Shown here piece by piece: positions 1 to 14,300 of a DNA stretch of 64,000 nt (the first letter of the stretch is position 1; every line of letters begins with the position of its first letter). Position numbers and translations under genes: made by a program. The notes under the pieces are model-generated. The model was given only the letters and a program-made list of their open reading frames with translations. It had not been told where the DNA came from and searched no databases. The DNA lies in the NCBI GenBank assembly GCA_026261815.1, contig JAMPIT010000174.1:12276001-12340000 (forward strand), written 5' to 3'. The DNA comes from Monarcha castaneiventris obscurior (taxonomy: Eukaryota > Chordata > Aves > Passeriformes > Monarchidae).

Positions 1-3000
1 AGACTTTCTACCTATGTAAACATCTATTATAGCATCTCTTTAACGTCTAAAGAGGTTCATGGCATTTTTTTTTCAGAATCCTAATCTTTCCAAACTGGAG
101 ACATATTTTGATCCTTTCTTAAAACAGAGTGTACCAACATTCATTCAGTAACATGCCAGGAGGGACAACAGCAAAACTACTCTGAAGTACTACAGAGGAG
201 CTAAGCAGAAATTGACAGTATGCAACAACCTTATGTATCCAATTTACTACTGCAGGAAAAGTGAAACTATTACTCTTTTTTGAACTATTCTTGTTAGGCA
301 AGAAATATGATTCTTCTCTGAGCAAAAGATATGAATGACCCATCGACACAGAACAGGACACAGAGAATCAGTGTACAGAAAGTGAACAGCCAAATCATCA
401 ATTTTCAGTGGGGAATTATCCTTAAAATCTTACCATATAAGTGGGGAAATGTTTGTGATAAAGAGGAAATGACTAAAGCTGATTTTTGTTTACTTACTCA
501 ATTCGTCCTTTTTTTATCAAAACTAGTGCTGCTCCAACTTTCCATTTCCCTGACTTGCTGGAAAACAATCTTCTAACTAAAATAAAAATTAAACTGCAAA
601 ATCAGAATTCAGCAAAGAAAAAAACCTCAGATTCCTAAGCAATCTAAAAAACTATTCCATCAATCAGCACGTATATAAGTAGAAAACAAAAGTGAAGAGC
701 TCACTATCCAATCAGCAAAGTATTACAACAACAGTCCTTTTAAAGATTCATTAGTGTTTCATCACCAAAGGTTGACTTCATGCTGTGTTCGAGTTGCTTG
801 AATGTCAACGGTGAGATGAAATGAGTACACCAAGAGCTGAATAGGTCTTTATGCTTATGCAGAGAGTAGAACCAATGAGTTTTAAATCCAGGAAGAACTC
901 AGATCTACTTTACAAAGCCCTGTTTAACAGAATTTTTGTTCTTCTAATTAACCCCAGGCCCTCCAGGTTGAGTAAGGTAAATGTGCAAGGAGAAATGGTG
1001 CTTTTGCAAGCTGTCTGTAGGCTTCATTACTTTAAGTTTCTAGGTCTGATCCTGATCTCAGTTAAATCATTTTTATGCCAAAAACAATTAAGAGTGTTCG
1101 AGGGAAACATTCCCACCCTATTTGTGTAAAAACCCCAACAACCTCCAAAAATCTGGGTCTGTGATTTACGAAGGAATTAACAAATATAGGCCAGATGCTA
1201 TGCCACACTAGCACAGGAATAGGAAGCATTTGGAGCTGCATTTGTTCCATTAAACACCAGGGAAAGGATTTCCTTACATGGAAGAAAGCAAACTCTGCAC
1301 CAGTATTGAAGCCATATCTGCCCTTTAGCAGCAGAAGCTGGAGCACAAGAGTTATTACAGGCTTTTTTTTAGCTTGTCCTTGTTCCAGACTAGCACAGTA
1401 CTGCTAGCTGCCACCATTTCTTAGGAAGCAGCAATTTGCAGGAAGGCCTTTAAAGAGCTTTAAACTCATTTTGAACACCCAATGGTGCCGGAGGAGACGA
1501 AAAGCAAGGTGGAAAGGATTCCGGGTTACATTCAGGTTCCATCACCCACTACATCCTCTTCCAGTGGTGCAGGAGAGAATTGCATGGCAGAAAACCCTTC
1601 TCCAAACCATTGGCAGAGGTAAACCTCTTGATTTGTGATGCTTAGAATCAGTTTTTTAAGACCTACAGCTATATATGACGTGGGGTATACATCAGCTATA
1701 ACTGTTTCTAACTCTGCTACAGTGTATGGTGCAGTCTAAACACACCTTGAACATATTCTGAAGTACAGACTTCTGCCCACAGACTGGAATATTATCCATA
1801 ACATGGAAGTCTTGGTTCTGTTTCTTGTTGGAAATGAGATTTCTCACTTAGAAGTTTTATCTGGTTCACCTGAGCAACGTAGTTTCATCTTGGATTAAAT
1901 TATTGAAAATCATTGCAAAACTATAAAAAAGTAACACATGATTTGTCCAACCTTTTCTAAACAGACACACTTTAACCTATTTGTTATACTTTGAGAGTGA
2001 CCTCCACTAAAATACGGTCACTGCAGGCAGAATTATTTCCAAACTGAAGTTAATTGGAAATAATGTTTTAAAATGTTTCTAGGTGTCTGTAAGAAAACTT
2101 TTATAGCAAAGCAGCTAGAAGCCCTTGCTAGCACATATGAACAGAAAAAGCTGCTTGTCATTCTTCACGTGAAACAACAGTATTCATTACAACCAGCAAG
2201 GAGACAAATTAAAATTCCTTTTCTTGCCCTTCTAACAATTCACAACCCTTCGTATTCTCCAATATCTGTAAATACTTCAAAGAAAGGTGGGCTTTACAAT
2301 ATACAGAGAAAGTCATCAAATGTAGATTATGTGAAATACAAATTATACATGCTGAGTAATGTGCCAGACAGCCTGAAAAGAAGGTTGAGCATAGGAAAAC
2401 ATCCTTACCTCATGTAGAAATTATGAATAAGTTTTCCCCCAACCTGGAAGGAGAGTATGAAAATTCTGTTTTAGTAGATATTTTAACGTTTTCCTTCCTG
2501 CCCAGATCCCATGTTTAAATATCTTGTTACTGGGAGACCTAAAGCTGGCAAATGCATGTTGCCTCCAGTGAGAGATACTCTTGCTTTAGAATTGCTTGGA
2601 AAGTGCTTAAAAATCGAACTAGGAAGAGCTTTTGGTAAGATATTCTTTCCTCACATGTCAATCTACATTTCCAGTTTTACAAGTGCGTGCATCACTTGCA
2701 GTAAGTACATAGAGCAGTATTTGTATAAACAAATTAGCTTAATACAGTAGAATATTGCCATATTTTTCAACAAAGACATGCACTATGAAGTATAAAAGCA
2801 CACAAATTCCCCATTTCATTTTTATTTCACTTCATCTTTTTTGCATTAAAACAGTCATTAGAACAGATGCGTAAGTCAACAGATGCATAAGTCATGCATG
2901 AAGAAATATGATTTTATATTTTTTGATCAAACAAAGACTTCCAGAACAATAGAGAAAACCATATTGGCTTTGTAAATAATGGGAATGACACATGGGAAAT

Positions 3001-6000
3001 GGAAAAAAAAAATTTGAAGAAATTTTATGATCTAGTTCAAAATGACCAACCTATTTATGCCTTGCCAACTCAAATACTGCACAACATCTGCAATTCAGTT
3101 GGGAGAAATCAATTAATTTCCTAATGTTTATGTTTCATAACAGTTGCAGAACTTCAGCAGTGATTCCATCCTTCTAATCTATCCATCAGTTCAAACCCCA
3201 CTGCAATGAACTTTTAACTGCAAAGACAGAAGTTGGATCAAAGGGAATTTTTGAAGAATTCTCCCACCTCAGCATTACTGTTACTCAGAGGAATGAGGGT
3301 TGTCCTCTTTGCAAAAATTTCTTTGACAGCACCGACTCTTCTGAACTTTCTCAGAATTCTTTGTGTCTGTATATTTAAGCTTCTGGTATGGGAAGGTCTT
3401 TGTAATGAAGAGTAAAAATGTCCTTTTCCTGATTCATTCATGAGGAGTAAAAGATATCTGTTTTAAGGCTTGATTGTGCAGACACATAACAAGAAAACAG
3501 TTATATTCAAGTTTATTGTAAAATATGAAAGAAAGTGACTACTGACTGGACAGCTGTTTGTCAGGACACATCTGAAAATACAGTTACTTCTTGTAATAAT
3601 CTGTAATTGCTGCTTACCTAACCTCTTCCAGAAAACATATTGGTTAGATTCATTTGGGGCTATTAGGTATGAATTAGAAACTTCAAGGTATATGGAAACT
3701 TTAGGAACATTACAAAGAATAACAGATAGTCTAATGAGATTTTCTTTGTTGTTTTGGGGGAATTTCAAAGAAACTGAAAGTAACAGGTATCCCGAGATTT
3801 AATAACTTTCAGGGGATTGAATTTGGAGGATAATCAAATAATTTTGTTTGCTTTGTGAATTAAGCATGGTTTCATTGTCATGTTTTATTTAACATAGAAT
3901 GCTAGTAAAGTGAAACTGATATATCGAAACACAAGTTAGATTTTGATAAAAATATATATACATAAGGGTAGATGTATGTATACATATGCTCTTGCATACA
4001 ACTACGATGATTTCCTGACAAGCTCCCAAGTCCCCCATCTTCATTTTTCTATTAAATAAGGATGTTGACTATTTTTTTCTGAAGAGTTTTGACAAATGCC
4101 CCAAATAATCAGAATGTACATGTAAGAGAATCATCTCATTATTAAGGTAACTCTTCAGCCTGGTGGTGTTATGGACCTGGTATATGAAGATGGAGATACA
4201 CAAATTTTTCTATCCATCAGTGCCCCTGGTCTTTACTGCTTTACAATGTTTTTCTTTATTTCTTTCCTAAAGGAACTGTATACCTAGCTTCCATGTACAT
4301 TTGTATTCCTTTGGGTTTAGCTCTTGAAATTAATCAGGATTTGCCTCCTTAGCATAAAAGACTAATCTCTTCTGATCCTAATAGCTGATTATACAGCATT
4401 CAGCATTTCTTGTTACAAGTTCAGCAAGGTACCAAGAGAAGGTATCTGGCAGCAGGTTGAAAACAAAAGAGTAGTATTTCTTTTCATAAAATGAAAAGTT
4501 AAGTTGCTAAACTGATTGTTACAGAGTCTTCTCAAAATGAAAATTCTAAACTAGTTACAGAAGGTAATAATCACAGTTCCATAGAAGCAAAATTTTTTGA
4601 GGGCTGCCAACTGCATCTGCAGTGCAGAAGCCCGGGGAGGTGCCAAAGGGGCATCTTATGCTCACACTCCTGGAAGTGACCTCAATCAAGTGTAGTCATG
4701 GGCTGAACACTGGCACAGGCTTAGTTCTGTGCTGACTTGAAAGACTGACCTTGGAATTTTATCATACTTATTGAAGTTAAAGGTACAATGGCTCTGCTCA
4801 GTCCCCATGTAAGACAAATGTATTAGTATCCAAGATGAGAGACAGATAGAAATATGATTTAGTCAAATCAGGGGAAGAGTTATTTAAACCGGTGCAATGA
4901 CTATAACTGGAAGGGAATCAGGTGTGAGGTAACTCCACCTGCAGCCTCCATTCTACATTGATTTGGAGAAATTACATCCCCACATTTCAAAATACCTGTG
5001 TTTGCTATAGAATCTAATGGTTTTGTTCAGCACTTTAATTGACATTTAACCAAATCTAGTAACAAGACTGTGTTTTCTTATAGGCTCTACTAAATGATGT
5101 AATATTACTTCCTGTAGGTATGGAGACCTTTGCTCTCGTTAGTGCTGCTATTCCATTTGACTGTAACCTTGAATAATCCTTAAAGAATGTTTTTAGTCAT
5201 GGGCCCTTCACCTTCTGGTGATTTCATCCAGATACAATTTCCACAGGCTTTACTGGGTTAGACAGAATAAAAGAAAGGACCATCTGAATAAAATAAAATG
5301 TCACCATAAAATTGGCTTTTGTAGCTTAAGGTATAATGTAATGATATTTTCCCAACAGCTGCTTTCAGTTGAATTTGAAGTTTCAAAAACCTTTTGCATC
5401 TGATTCAAGTAATAAAATGCAGGTTGTGTTACTTCCTCCTTCTGTGTCATATACAATAAGCAAAACGTTGATACTTTACATGGAATGGGTGGCCATTAGG
5501 AATTTTTACTGGAATTATCTTATTTGCTGACCTCAACATTTTACAGATGAGTCACCCAATGAAAAGTTTGTTTAAAAATCAAGGTGTGGATGGATGTTAT
5601 TTTGGAATTAAACAATTCAGTAATTTTTCCTAATATCTCTTGCTCATAGAATTTTATTACCTGCACCTTTCTTTTTTTTTCTTTCTTGTATTATCATCTC
5701 TTTCAACTTTTTACAATTAGATTGGAATGAGTGCAATTCCACACATCTTCATGTGTTACCTTTTATCCCAAGAGATTTTAAATAGAAACTAGACAAAGGG
5801 ATTACTTCATCAAGAACTGAAGTACAGAAATCCCTGAGGTTAAATGTAGCAACTGCCTGTCAGTATATACACCAATATGTAAGAAATTAGGACAAGGAAG
5901 GAAGAATAAGCATATTCTTAGGAATTTAGTGAGGCAAAATCAACACCTGAGGCTGAAGTAATATGCCATAATTCTGTGTGACAATTTTTTGTGAAGCTCA

Positions 6001-6150
6001 GTTCTTAGTGCATCTAAAAACTCCCTTTGTCCTTCATCATATGGTCCTTACTACTACAGCTACCCTAGTAAATACTGAGCAAACACTGAGCATTTTCTAA
6101 ACAGACAAGGAGTTTAAAGGAGAAAGTAGCCCAGAGACATGAATTGAGTC
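1..6150. other. Unique AT-rich non-coding stretch
   Basis: I see no gene, RNA gene or recognisable transposon here. Open frames do not exceed about 115 codons (the longest is 2073-2417, plus strand) and none resembles a known protein. Minor features are an alternating TA/TG run around 3951-3990 and a slightly more GC-rich, possibly repeat-derived stretch at 4600-4950. A short segment at 1565-1618 lies between a pyrimidine-rich AG and a GTAAAC donor-like site; this is too weak to call an exon. Confidence 0.6.
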
Positions 6151-6359
6151 CTTGCACCTGTCTCTTCTGCACCTTCCCCCTACAGTAATACCAACATCCT
6201 TGATTTTAAACAAAGACTTTAACCATTTTACTTATTCAGCATCTGCTGCAAATTCTTCACCACAGGATATTTCATGGCATGAAAATAATGAAAAACATAC
6301 TAAAATGAAGGCTTTAAATAGCAGAAGTTGGAAAGACAAAGATGTTTTTAGAGGCATCT

Positions 6360-6690
6360 GAGAAGCAGAGGAAGCACCAAAGAATGACATAAGAAAGCAA
6401 GAACCCTTGTCATACAAGCCATGAGGAAAAAACAGGAAAACAGGAAAAGTATTGTCCATTAAAGTCAGAGAAACAGAAGAAGACTAAGGAGCACAAGGAA
6501 GAGTACAGAAAAAAAAGGATGTGAAAAGGTACAAAATGTGTCAGAAAAGCAGTAAAGGATAAATGTAGAGTGCAGAAAAGTGGGAGAGAAAGAAATTAAG
6601 AAGGTGCATGAGGCAGAGAAAGTGGAGAAAGACTCTGAAGTCCATGCAATGCCATAAGAACAAAAAAATAATTTAAAAAAAAATCCTGAT
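6360..6690 (+). other. Purine-rich, strand-asymmetric block, possible decayed pseudogene
   Basis: The plus strand here is mostly A and G. All three plus frames translate to lysine/glutamate/arginine-rich peptides broken by stops, and an A-rich run follows at about 6659-6682. Two explanations fit: simple compositional drift, or a decayed copy of a gene for a charged protein with a degraded A-tail. I cannot name a parent gene. Processed pseudogenes are rare in birds, which favours drift. The opposite-strand open frames in this interval (phenylalanine/serine/leucine-rich) are complements of the purine run and are not taken as genes. Confidence 0.2.
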
Positions 6691-6699
6691 TGTGTCTTC

Positions 6700-9600
6700 C
6701 TGGATCCCTTTTGACCCAAACTGTTGAAATGAAAAGCAAAAAGCAGACTTGTTTTCATGGAGAACAACTTGTCTGTTGAGGTGACTTTTCTCTTTCTTTC
6801 CCTCTTACCTGGTGTTCCCTGAAGGACATGGCAGGTTAATGCTGGTTCAGGTCCTTCTAAATGAGCTGATAAATTTGCAGCACTGGCAGTTCTTCACTCC
6901 AGAGGGAATGCCTCTGCATGAGGCAATGTCATTACAGAAATTAGCATTCACTGTGACTCAGCTATCTTCTTTTCAGAAATAGCAGAAAGAGACACAAGTC
7001 TGGAGCAGATACACTGGTATCCCTAAAGGAGCTCTTCAGGGAACTTCTTCATGACTGTGGTTTTAATTAGGCATTAATAACTGCTGAATGATGCTTATTC
7101 TACAGAAATGCAAGAAACTTTCCATGAGAGAATGCAAGATCAAGGGAATTAAGAATTCTGAAAGTCAAAGACATATCAATGCTTTTCAGAAAATTCAGGC
7201 TTAGATTTCAAAAGATTTTATGTAAAAATTCCAATTCCTCACCTCACCCTACCTTTAGTTTATATTTGCTCATAATCTTTTGTGTCCATGGATGGTTTAG
7301 GTTATTTTGTATCTAATGACAGAAAGTGAAACCAAGTCATGTTTTGTTTGCACTGCAATCATTAAAAAAAATTTAAAACTGTCTCAAGGACAATGAAAAC
7401 TATGAACTCCTCAGAATCTTGGAAGCTTTAGAAGACTTTCACAAAAAGACCTATAACTATTATTCCAAACTAGATATGTTAACAGGTCCATGAATGTAGT
7501 CTAATATTCATTCAGATTTAAGGAAATATGATTTGAAAAATGCTAATTTTGATTTTGCCATAAAAGTTTTAGAATTAAAGCAACTCTTCCTACCAAACTA
7601 ATCTGTATATAATAAAAAATATCTAAAATGAAGTGAAAGAATTAGCATATGAATTTGCTATAGCCATTTTCACTGAATTTTCAGGAACACATGAGGTCAC
7701 ATACATGTCTGCCCAAAGACCAATCTCTTTTTGTTTTTTCTTCTTCCTCCCCATTTCTCCTTTACTTATTAAACTGTCTTTATCTCAGCCAATGTGTTTC
7801 TCACTTTTACACTTCTGCCTTCTGAGTGAGGAGCTGCTTGGGGCTTAGTGGCCCACTGGGGCTCAGCCACACCAGGGATATAAATATTTCCACTGATCAA
7901 TAGGAGTATTCTGGTATTTAAGATTTACTGATGTTGATTATGCTCATCATGCACAGCAAAAAATAAAACCACCTTCCTTCTAATGACTGGAGCTTTTCAT
8001 GATCTTCATATTAGTACAAATATTCATCATTTTAATTACCAAATAGATCTTATTCTACATTTAGCTGATTGTTTCCTGTTAAACATTTGCAATACATCCA
8101 GGTCCTGCTGTGATGTCCCGCTGTCACAAAAGAGGGTAAATCATATCAGATTTATTTATCTTTTTAAAGGTCTTGTACTTTTTCACCAAAAGACATTCAG
8201 CCTAAACAAGTTGTCTCCTTTTCCTATAAGAAGTCAAGATGGAAGTTTTGGTAATTATCACACCTGCTCGTCAAGTTGGCACTATATTTGGTAAGGGACA
8301 ATCTAGGAATGGTATTAGTTGAAAGAAAGACTCAACAGAGAGGGATAAAGACCGGAGGATCCAAAATTTAGTTTAAACACCTGGAAAAAATGTCTCACAT
8401 AGTAACACTCTCACACAAAAGTCACTGAATTCTCAGGTCTTTTTCTTCAGTGGTTTAATTTCGCAATGTTTCCAGCCAAAAAGATTAAATTCCCAAGCCA
8501 AAACATCCAGAACCAATTCCAGAACCAATACACCTATGTGCAAAGTCCATGAGAAATATAGATTAAGCTAAGTGTTGCTTTCTCCCACAACCAGCCTGAG
8601 CTGAGGGATGTCAGGATGGACACCCTCACCCAACACAGACTGTTCTCCAGAGGCCTTCAGCTGGTGGAAAGAAAATTATCTCTGATCTTCTCACCTAAAG
8701 AACTGAAATTTCAGCAGGCCAAACAGCATCCTAAAGAGAGGAACTGTGTGCCCCAAAAGCTTGTGTGAGTTTCTCTATCTCTGCATTTGCCCTCCACAAA
8801 AGCACCAGTCCTATCCTTTACTTTGAGGGATGGGTTCTGGTTAGACTATCACCAGCAGTGACACGTTCCTCTCAAAAGTACCTGTGAGAAGCTGGGATTT
8901 TCTTCACACAAAAAAATACTCTGTCAAAAAGTTCCTGCCAACCTTTGTACTAAATCATCTTAAAGACATTGTGGAAAGCTGCTGCTACCCAATGAATGTT
9001 GATTAAGCAGTCAAGTGGTTATTAATGGTATTATTACAGCTGCTGGTATTATGGAAAGATTAAGTTAGTAATTTTTCAGGAAAACAACATCTGCAGAAAA
9101 TGCCTCCTTTGTGATCAGCTAGGAAAAACTCTCAACAGGTGTTAAAAATACCATTTGCAGCACCTAACCTCATCTCTTTAAAGCCAATGTAATGTAATTG
9201 CCTCATTGCAAAGTTCTGTAATGAATCAGGAATAAAATAGTTCAAAGAAGGATTGACGATGGATGCTCAAAATTTCTGTCTCTGTATATATCACTCAAAT
9301 TTAGAATATCCCTTCTCATCTATTCACACATCCTACAGGAAGTTGTCTGCTCTCAGTCCACCTGATCCAGAGCTTACCTTCAAAGATTCTGATCCAAAAC
9401 TTGCTGAAACCCATGGAAAAATTAATTTTATGGAATTCCAGGGACCTTTTGGCCAAGCCCAGAAGTGAAAACTGAAAGTTTAATTTCCAACAGCAAAAAG
9501 TGCAAGGAAGTTTCCTGTGCATATTCTTTTCTTTCTGTGGCCTTGCATAAAGGAATCTGACCAAGTACTCAGCTGTTGCTTATTTCTTTTTCCTAACACA

Positions 9601-10860
9601 AACTTGTGTTTCTTTTAATGTATCTCATTTTATCATTTATCCTCTTATCTCTTCACTTTATTCTCTTGTTTTAAGATATGCTTTCAACAACCATAGTTCA
9701 TTCAGCAGCTGTGGATCAGTGGAGAGTATTGCACCTTAACTGATTTAAAATTTCTCTAATGTGTCATTGCTTCTCGGCTGCTGTCTTACAAGACTGACCA
9801 CTATCCCCTCTGTCACGTGCATGGATTTGGGAATCTCTTGACACACCGACCTCTGTTTAACAATTCAGCATTAATGAATTATAGTTATACTTTGCAATTA
9901 TGCCAATTCAGATTTCTCCAGTTCTCTCTGAGATTATAATTTACAAACTTTGCAAATGCTTCATTAAAGTTATACACATATATTTGATGACACAACAAAT
10001 CTGTAAGAGGAGTTGCCTTTTATATCATGTAATGTACATTTTGTACCATATAAATAAACTGGAAGAACATGTTGCTGCTGCTAAAGGATCCCTCCTAAAC
10101 TGGATTAATCACACTTTTCTATTTCAAAAGTGAGTTGCAAATATAGACACATATTTGTGAAAAATTGGCATAATAGAGAAGCCAGACCCACAGAGATATT
10201 CAGTTCTGTCACCAAAGCAAGTGCGTTTGATATTGTATTTATAGGAAGATCTGCAGGCACCCATGGAAACTATGATGAGAAAACAAAACACTGAAAATTG
10301 TCTTCCCACAGTAGGCACTACACGTGCAATGCAAACCATAAGGGGGATGTGAGCAAATGATACTGATTCCAGATATGGCAACAGAGAAGTGATTAACTCC
10401 ACCATAAAATTAATATTAATAATAATGTTCTTTTAATGCATCTTTCGGGGGGGTAATTATAACTAGTACTATTAAAGTGCCAGCTGAGACCTATTATTGC
10501 TGGTTCCATGTGCTATGGTACAGACACAATAAAAGAGACCTACTTCATACAATATCTGGATATGACACCCCCTGACTGTCTGTGTTTCTGTTTGTGTGGG
10601 AAAGGCACATGCTAAATAAGGACTGTTGTGAACTTTAACTAGTTCCAGGATCTGGAAACTAAGAGATCAAGGTTGTGCTACAGAGCATATTTGCACTGCT
10701 GAAGAATAAAAGGGTTTTTTTTTCCCCCAGCTCCGTTTTTCATCTTTTACAGAGACTTAAGTTGCTAGTTTTCCTTTTTCCATCAAAGCAGTTGTATGCT
10801 AATGTTAATTTTTCTCAAACTTTCAGAGAAACACTGTGAGATTAAAACCTAAATGCTTTC
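6700..10860. other. Unique non-coding stretch
   Basis: No gene or transposon is recognised. Small local repeats occur, for example a 12-bp direct repeat (CCAGAACCAATN) at about 8507-8530. Open frames are about 100 codons or shorter and lack recognisable motifs. Confidence 0.55.
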
Positions 10861-10866
10861 ATATGT

Positions 10867-10924
10867 AAAAAAAGGAGAAAAATAAAAAAGGAGAAAACAA
10901 AAGAAGAAAAAAAAATAAAAAAAA
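10867..10924 (+). repeat. A/G-rich low-complexity tract
   Basis: The tract is almost pure A with scattered G, one C and a few T. It is simple sequence, with no sign of a retrotransposon body upstream that would make it a true poly-A tail. Confidence 0.7.
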
Positions 10925-11149
10925 TTATCCAAGGGTCCAGTTAGTCAGCCAACAAATCCAGCTGGGGTTCCTCCTCTGTGTAAATGCTTCCAGTCCTACT
11001 GAAGGTAATAGCAACTCTTCTGTGCCAGCTGGGGATCCAGCCCATGAGGACATAAAGCAAACAGGGTAAAAAATCCCATCAAACTAAACATAATATGTAT
11101 AATTTAGGCTAGCTCCAAGGGCTCCCAAACTAATAAAATCTGAATTGAG

Positions 11150-11310
11150 AGCAAGGACATAATTAGCTCTATTTGTGTCATATTTAATTTTATCAATGAT
11201 ATGACTAATTGGCCCCTTTTCTATCTGTTTTCATTGTTTTCAGGCTTGACCCACTCCTTGCTTGTACATGCGCCAGGGGTTTGATGGCATAGCTGTTCTC
11301 TGGCATTAAC
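11150..11310. promoter_or_regulatory. Candidate conserved regulatory element
   Basis: This stretch has several homeodomain-type cores (TAATTAG near 11161, ATTTAATTTTAT near 11182, ACTAATTGG near 11205) and GATA-like words within about 60 bp, then a more complex, non-repetitive part to about 11310. Such motif density resembles developmental enhancers in gene deserts. The call rests on motif content alone; no conservation data were available. Any AT-rich DNA yields some of these words by chance. Confidence 0.2.
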
Positions 11311-14300
11311 CTCTGCAGGAAAGAAACATTTCTACATTTACACCGGGGCAACTGGGAACATATTGTTCCTTACTGACCTGCTTCTACACTCACTTTAGCC
11401 TTTGGAAAATGAAATATTAGACTAGCACACTATTTAAATTTTTGCTTGTTTTTAAGCATTCTGAAGTAAGCTGTACTTAATTTTCTGTGCCCATAAGTTT
11501 TTCAGTACATGACTACAGTGAAATAGAAATAACTGTTAAATGTACCTGTCTGAAAAACAGGAAATTTCTTTTCTATGTTAAGATCATATTGCTGCCTTGC
11601 TTCTTTTCCTCTCCCCTACTTTATAGTGTGTGTAAAATCCATACTGTATTTGAAAATTTGCCCCACTGCTGGTTTGCATTCCAGCATTCTGACAATAATG
11701 AAGAAATTATTTATAAATTTAGTCAGCATCCTTGTTACAAGTTAAATTGCTAGATTGTTTAGTAGACATTCATTCTGAATGTGAACTATACTAGATTTTA
11801 CTATATTTGATTTCACCTAATATATATCATGCAGAAGAAACATAATATCCTCTCATGAAAGTAGCTTAAAGATTGATTGAAATATTATGTTGCATTATGT
11901 AGTATGGGTATAATACAGTTAATTAAAGGAAAAGGTTAGGACTAAATGAAATATGAACTCATTGAGACCTAAAATTTTATATATACAGAGCCTGATTTCA
12001 ATTTACATGATCTGATGTAAAATGTGAGTCACACAAAAACCAATCAAGCCACACCTCTACAACAAGCAGAACTGACAGGATTACTATTTTCATTGTCTTG
12101 AAATGAAAAGAAGGACTGTAATCAAAACCAAAGAAAGAAGTATGGGTTACTGAAATTAAATTACTTCTATACTTTTTTCCCTTACTGTAACTACCATTGG
12201 ATGTTTTTTCCAGTTCTGGTGCCCATGCTTTCAGAGGATTTCTGAAAGTGAGCAAAGAGATGGACAATATAATTTATATTGACAACATTATATTGAATCC
12301 AGCTCCAGATTTATCATGTGTATCATTAAGCACCTAATGCAAGCATCTCCAGATTGGAAGTGAGTATTATAGAGTCCTTCAATAGTTACTACTGGTCTTT
12401 CAGTGGAAGGAAAGAGTTATGTCCAGAGGGCAATATTATCAACCTAAAAGATTAATCATTCAGTGGAGGTCCTTACCTGCCTTTCGTGAGTATATAGAGG
12501 AGGTTATATAACTAGAAATTAGTGTGGGACCAATATTTGTAATAAACACCACAATATTTTAGACCAAAAAAAAGATTGAAGGACTATAAATTACATAGAC
12601 ATTAATGTTACAAAAATGAATAGTTGGAACTGGAGTTAGAAAAATTAAAATCAGTAGTTCAGCAATGGTAATTAACTGTAGCAGCAAGCTGGAATTTTTT
12701 ATCAAGTGTTCTAATTTTACTGTGACTATTATATTTTAAATAGGAATTAATTCAGAATGTGTTATCCTATATCCTGTAAATTTGAATAAACAGCTTTAAA
12801 ATTGACTGCCACCAAGTTCTTCCCCTTCTTTCCAAGTAATTAAAAATATACCTGTTCTGTTCTTCTCTCCAGACATAAAACCATGCTAGAACCACATGGA
12901 CCTAAACATTCTTTTGAATCAGCAACAAACGGATGTGTTCTTAACAATTTATTGTCTGTGTTATCTGAATATTACATCCCATTTACATGTTCTAGAGGGT
13001 AAAACAGTGCAGAATTTTGAACAAAGACAGCAGACATAGAAACAGCAATAATTCCTATGTTAATTCCTATTTTTTTACAGGTGAAGCAGATTTCTGCTCT
13101 GTGTCTTTGTGCTGTGCTGAACAGTCTACATAAAGCCATGGGAGCTGGCAGCTCTCCCCAGGTGGATGTCCCCAGAGCATGGCAGAGACCTGGCTTGGTA
13201 AATCCAAAACACCCACCTCATGGCTTTTGGCTCCAGAGTGTGTCCTGGGAGTGGGCCCCCGGGCACTGCTGTTCTCTGCCTGCTCTTGGAATCACTTCAC
13301 AGCACAAACCATGCCAAGGACAATGTAGACCTCAAGAAAGAGGCAACCACTAGAGGCTTCATTCAGCCACATACATTCCACATTCATCTGTTGAGAAAGT
13401 GCATGCAACCCTTAGACTTTCCAAAAAGAGGCATTTTCATGAAGTTGTACCACCATTTTAGAAAGAAAAAAAAAGAAGAAGAAACAGAGGAAAAAGCACT
13501 GACTTCGTTAAAATGGATCACACACAACATCACTAAAAGAGTGTAGAGTTCACAGAAATCCATTATTTCTCATAGGCCTTCTAGTTTCACTAACAAATCC
13601 AGCCTGGAGACTGGTCTTTTACGTGACAGAGTCAAAATTCACCCTAAAATTCTGTACTTATAAACTTGGAATATATTTCAGCAATCCTCTTGTTTGTTTT
13701 TTATTTTTTGCAAAGTTTTCCAGCTTTATGAAAAGAGATTGACATTAAAAAATTGTTTTCTGAAATGTCTCAATACTGATTTCCCTGCTTCTTCTACAAT
13801 TCTAGTTAATTAAAGATAAATTAAATCCAACCATGTCACCCAATTACATCCACATTGCCCGTTTTATTACATGTGTCTAGTTTGACAGCATAAAGAATTA
13901 CCTTCAATAGAAGAAAAGCAAATTATTCTCAATTTAAACTGCTGGGACAGCATTTTAATTCTTTAACACTTGATAAGCACTTAACAGAAAAGGACAAAAT
14001 TACCTTAAAGAATCAAACCTTCTGTTTTTCAATTGACTTCAGTAATATGATGCTTTTTAATTAAGTACACCAGAGCAGTTTATTGCTTTAGCTGGTTCTC
14101 CGTACCTTTGAGCCTTCTGAAGTATAAACCCTTTCATGTGGTAATAACATTCCATATAGGTTTTCAAACAGCATAAAGGTATTGCTTTAGCCCATTTATG
14201 CGTAGGTCTCTACATCTGCTAAGTAATTGCTTTTTTCTTAAATGAAATATTAGAACACTAGAGCATATACTATGTATGTACAGACACTGTGGATAGTGTA

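Noticed and set aside
2073..2417. 114-codon plus-strand open frame
   Set aside because: No recognisable domain or conserved motif, and no promoter or splice context.
4884..4922. TTTAAACCGGTGCAATGA-like text resembling the inside of the palindromic amniote repeat
   Set aside because: No palindrome or terminal GGCC box is present; the similarity is too short.
6808..6898. Minus-strand exon-like segment with a CACCAG|GTAAGAG donor
   Set aside because: The acceptor is weak and all checked frames contain stops; isolated donor-like sites are frequent by chance.
13057..13546. Two overlapping plus-strand frames preceded by a TTTTTTTACAG acceptor-like site
   Set aside because: Protein not recognisable and no convincing donor downstream; the GC-richer patch explains the open frames.
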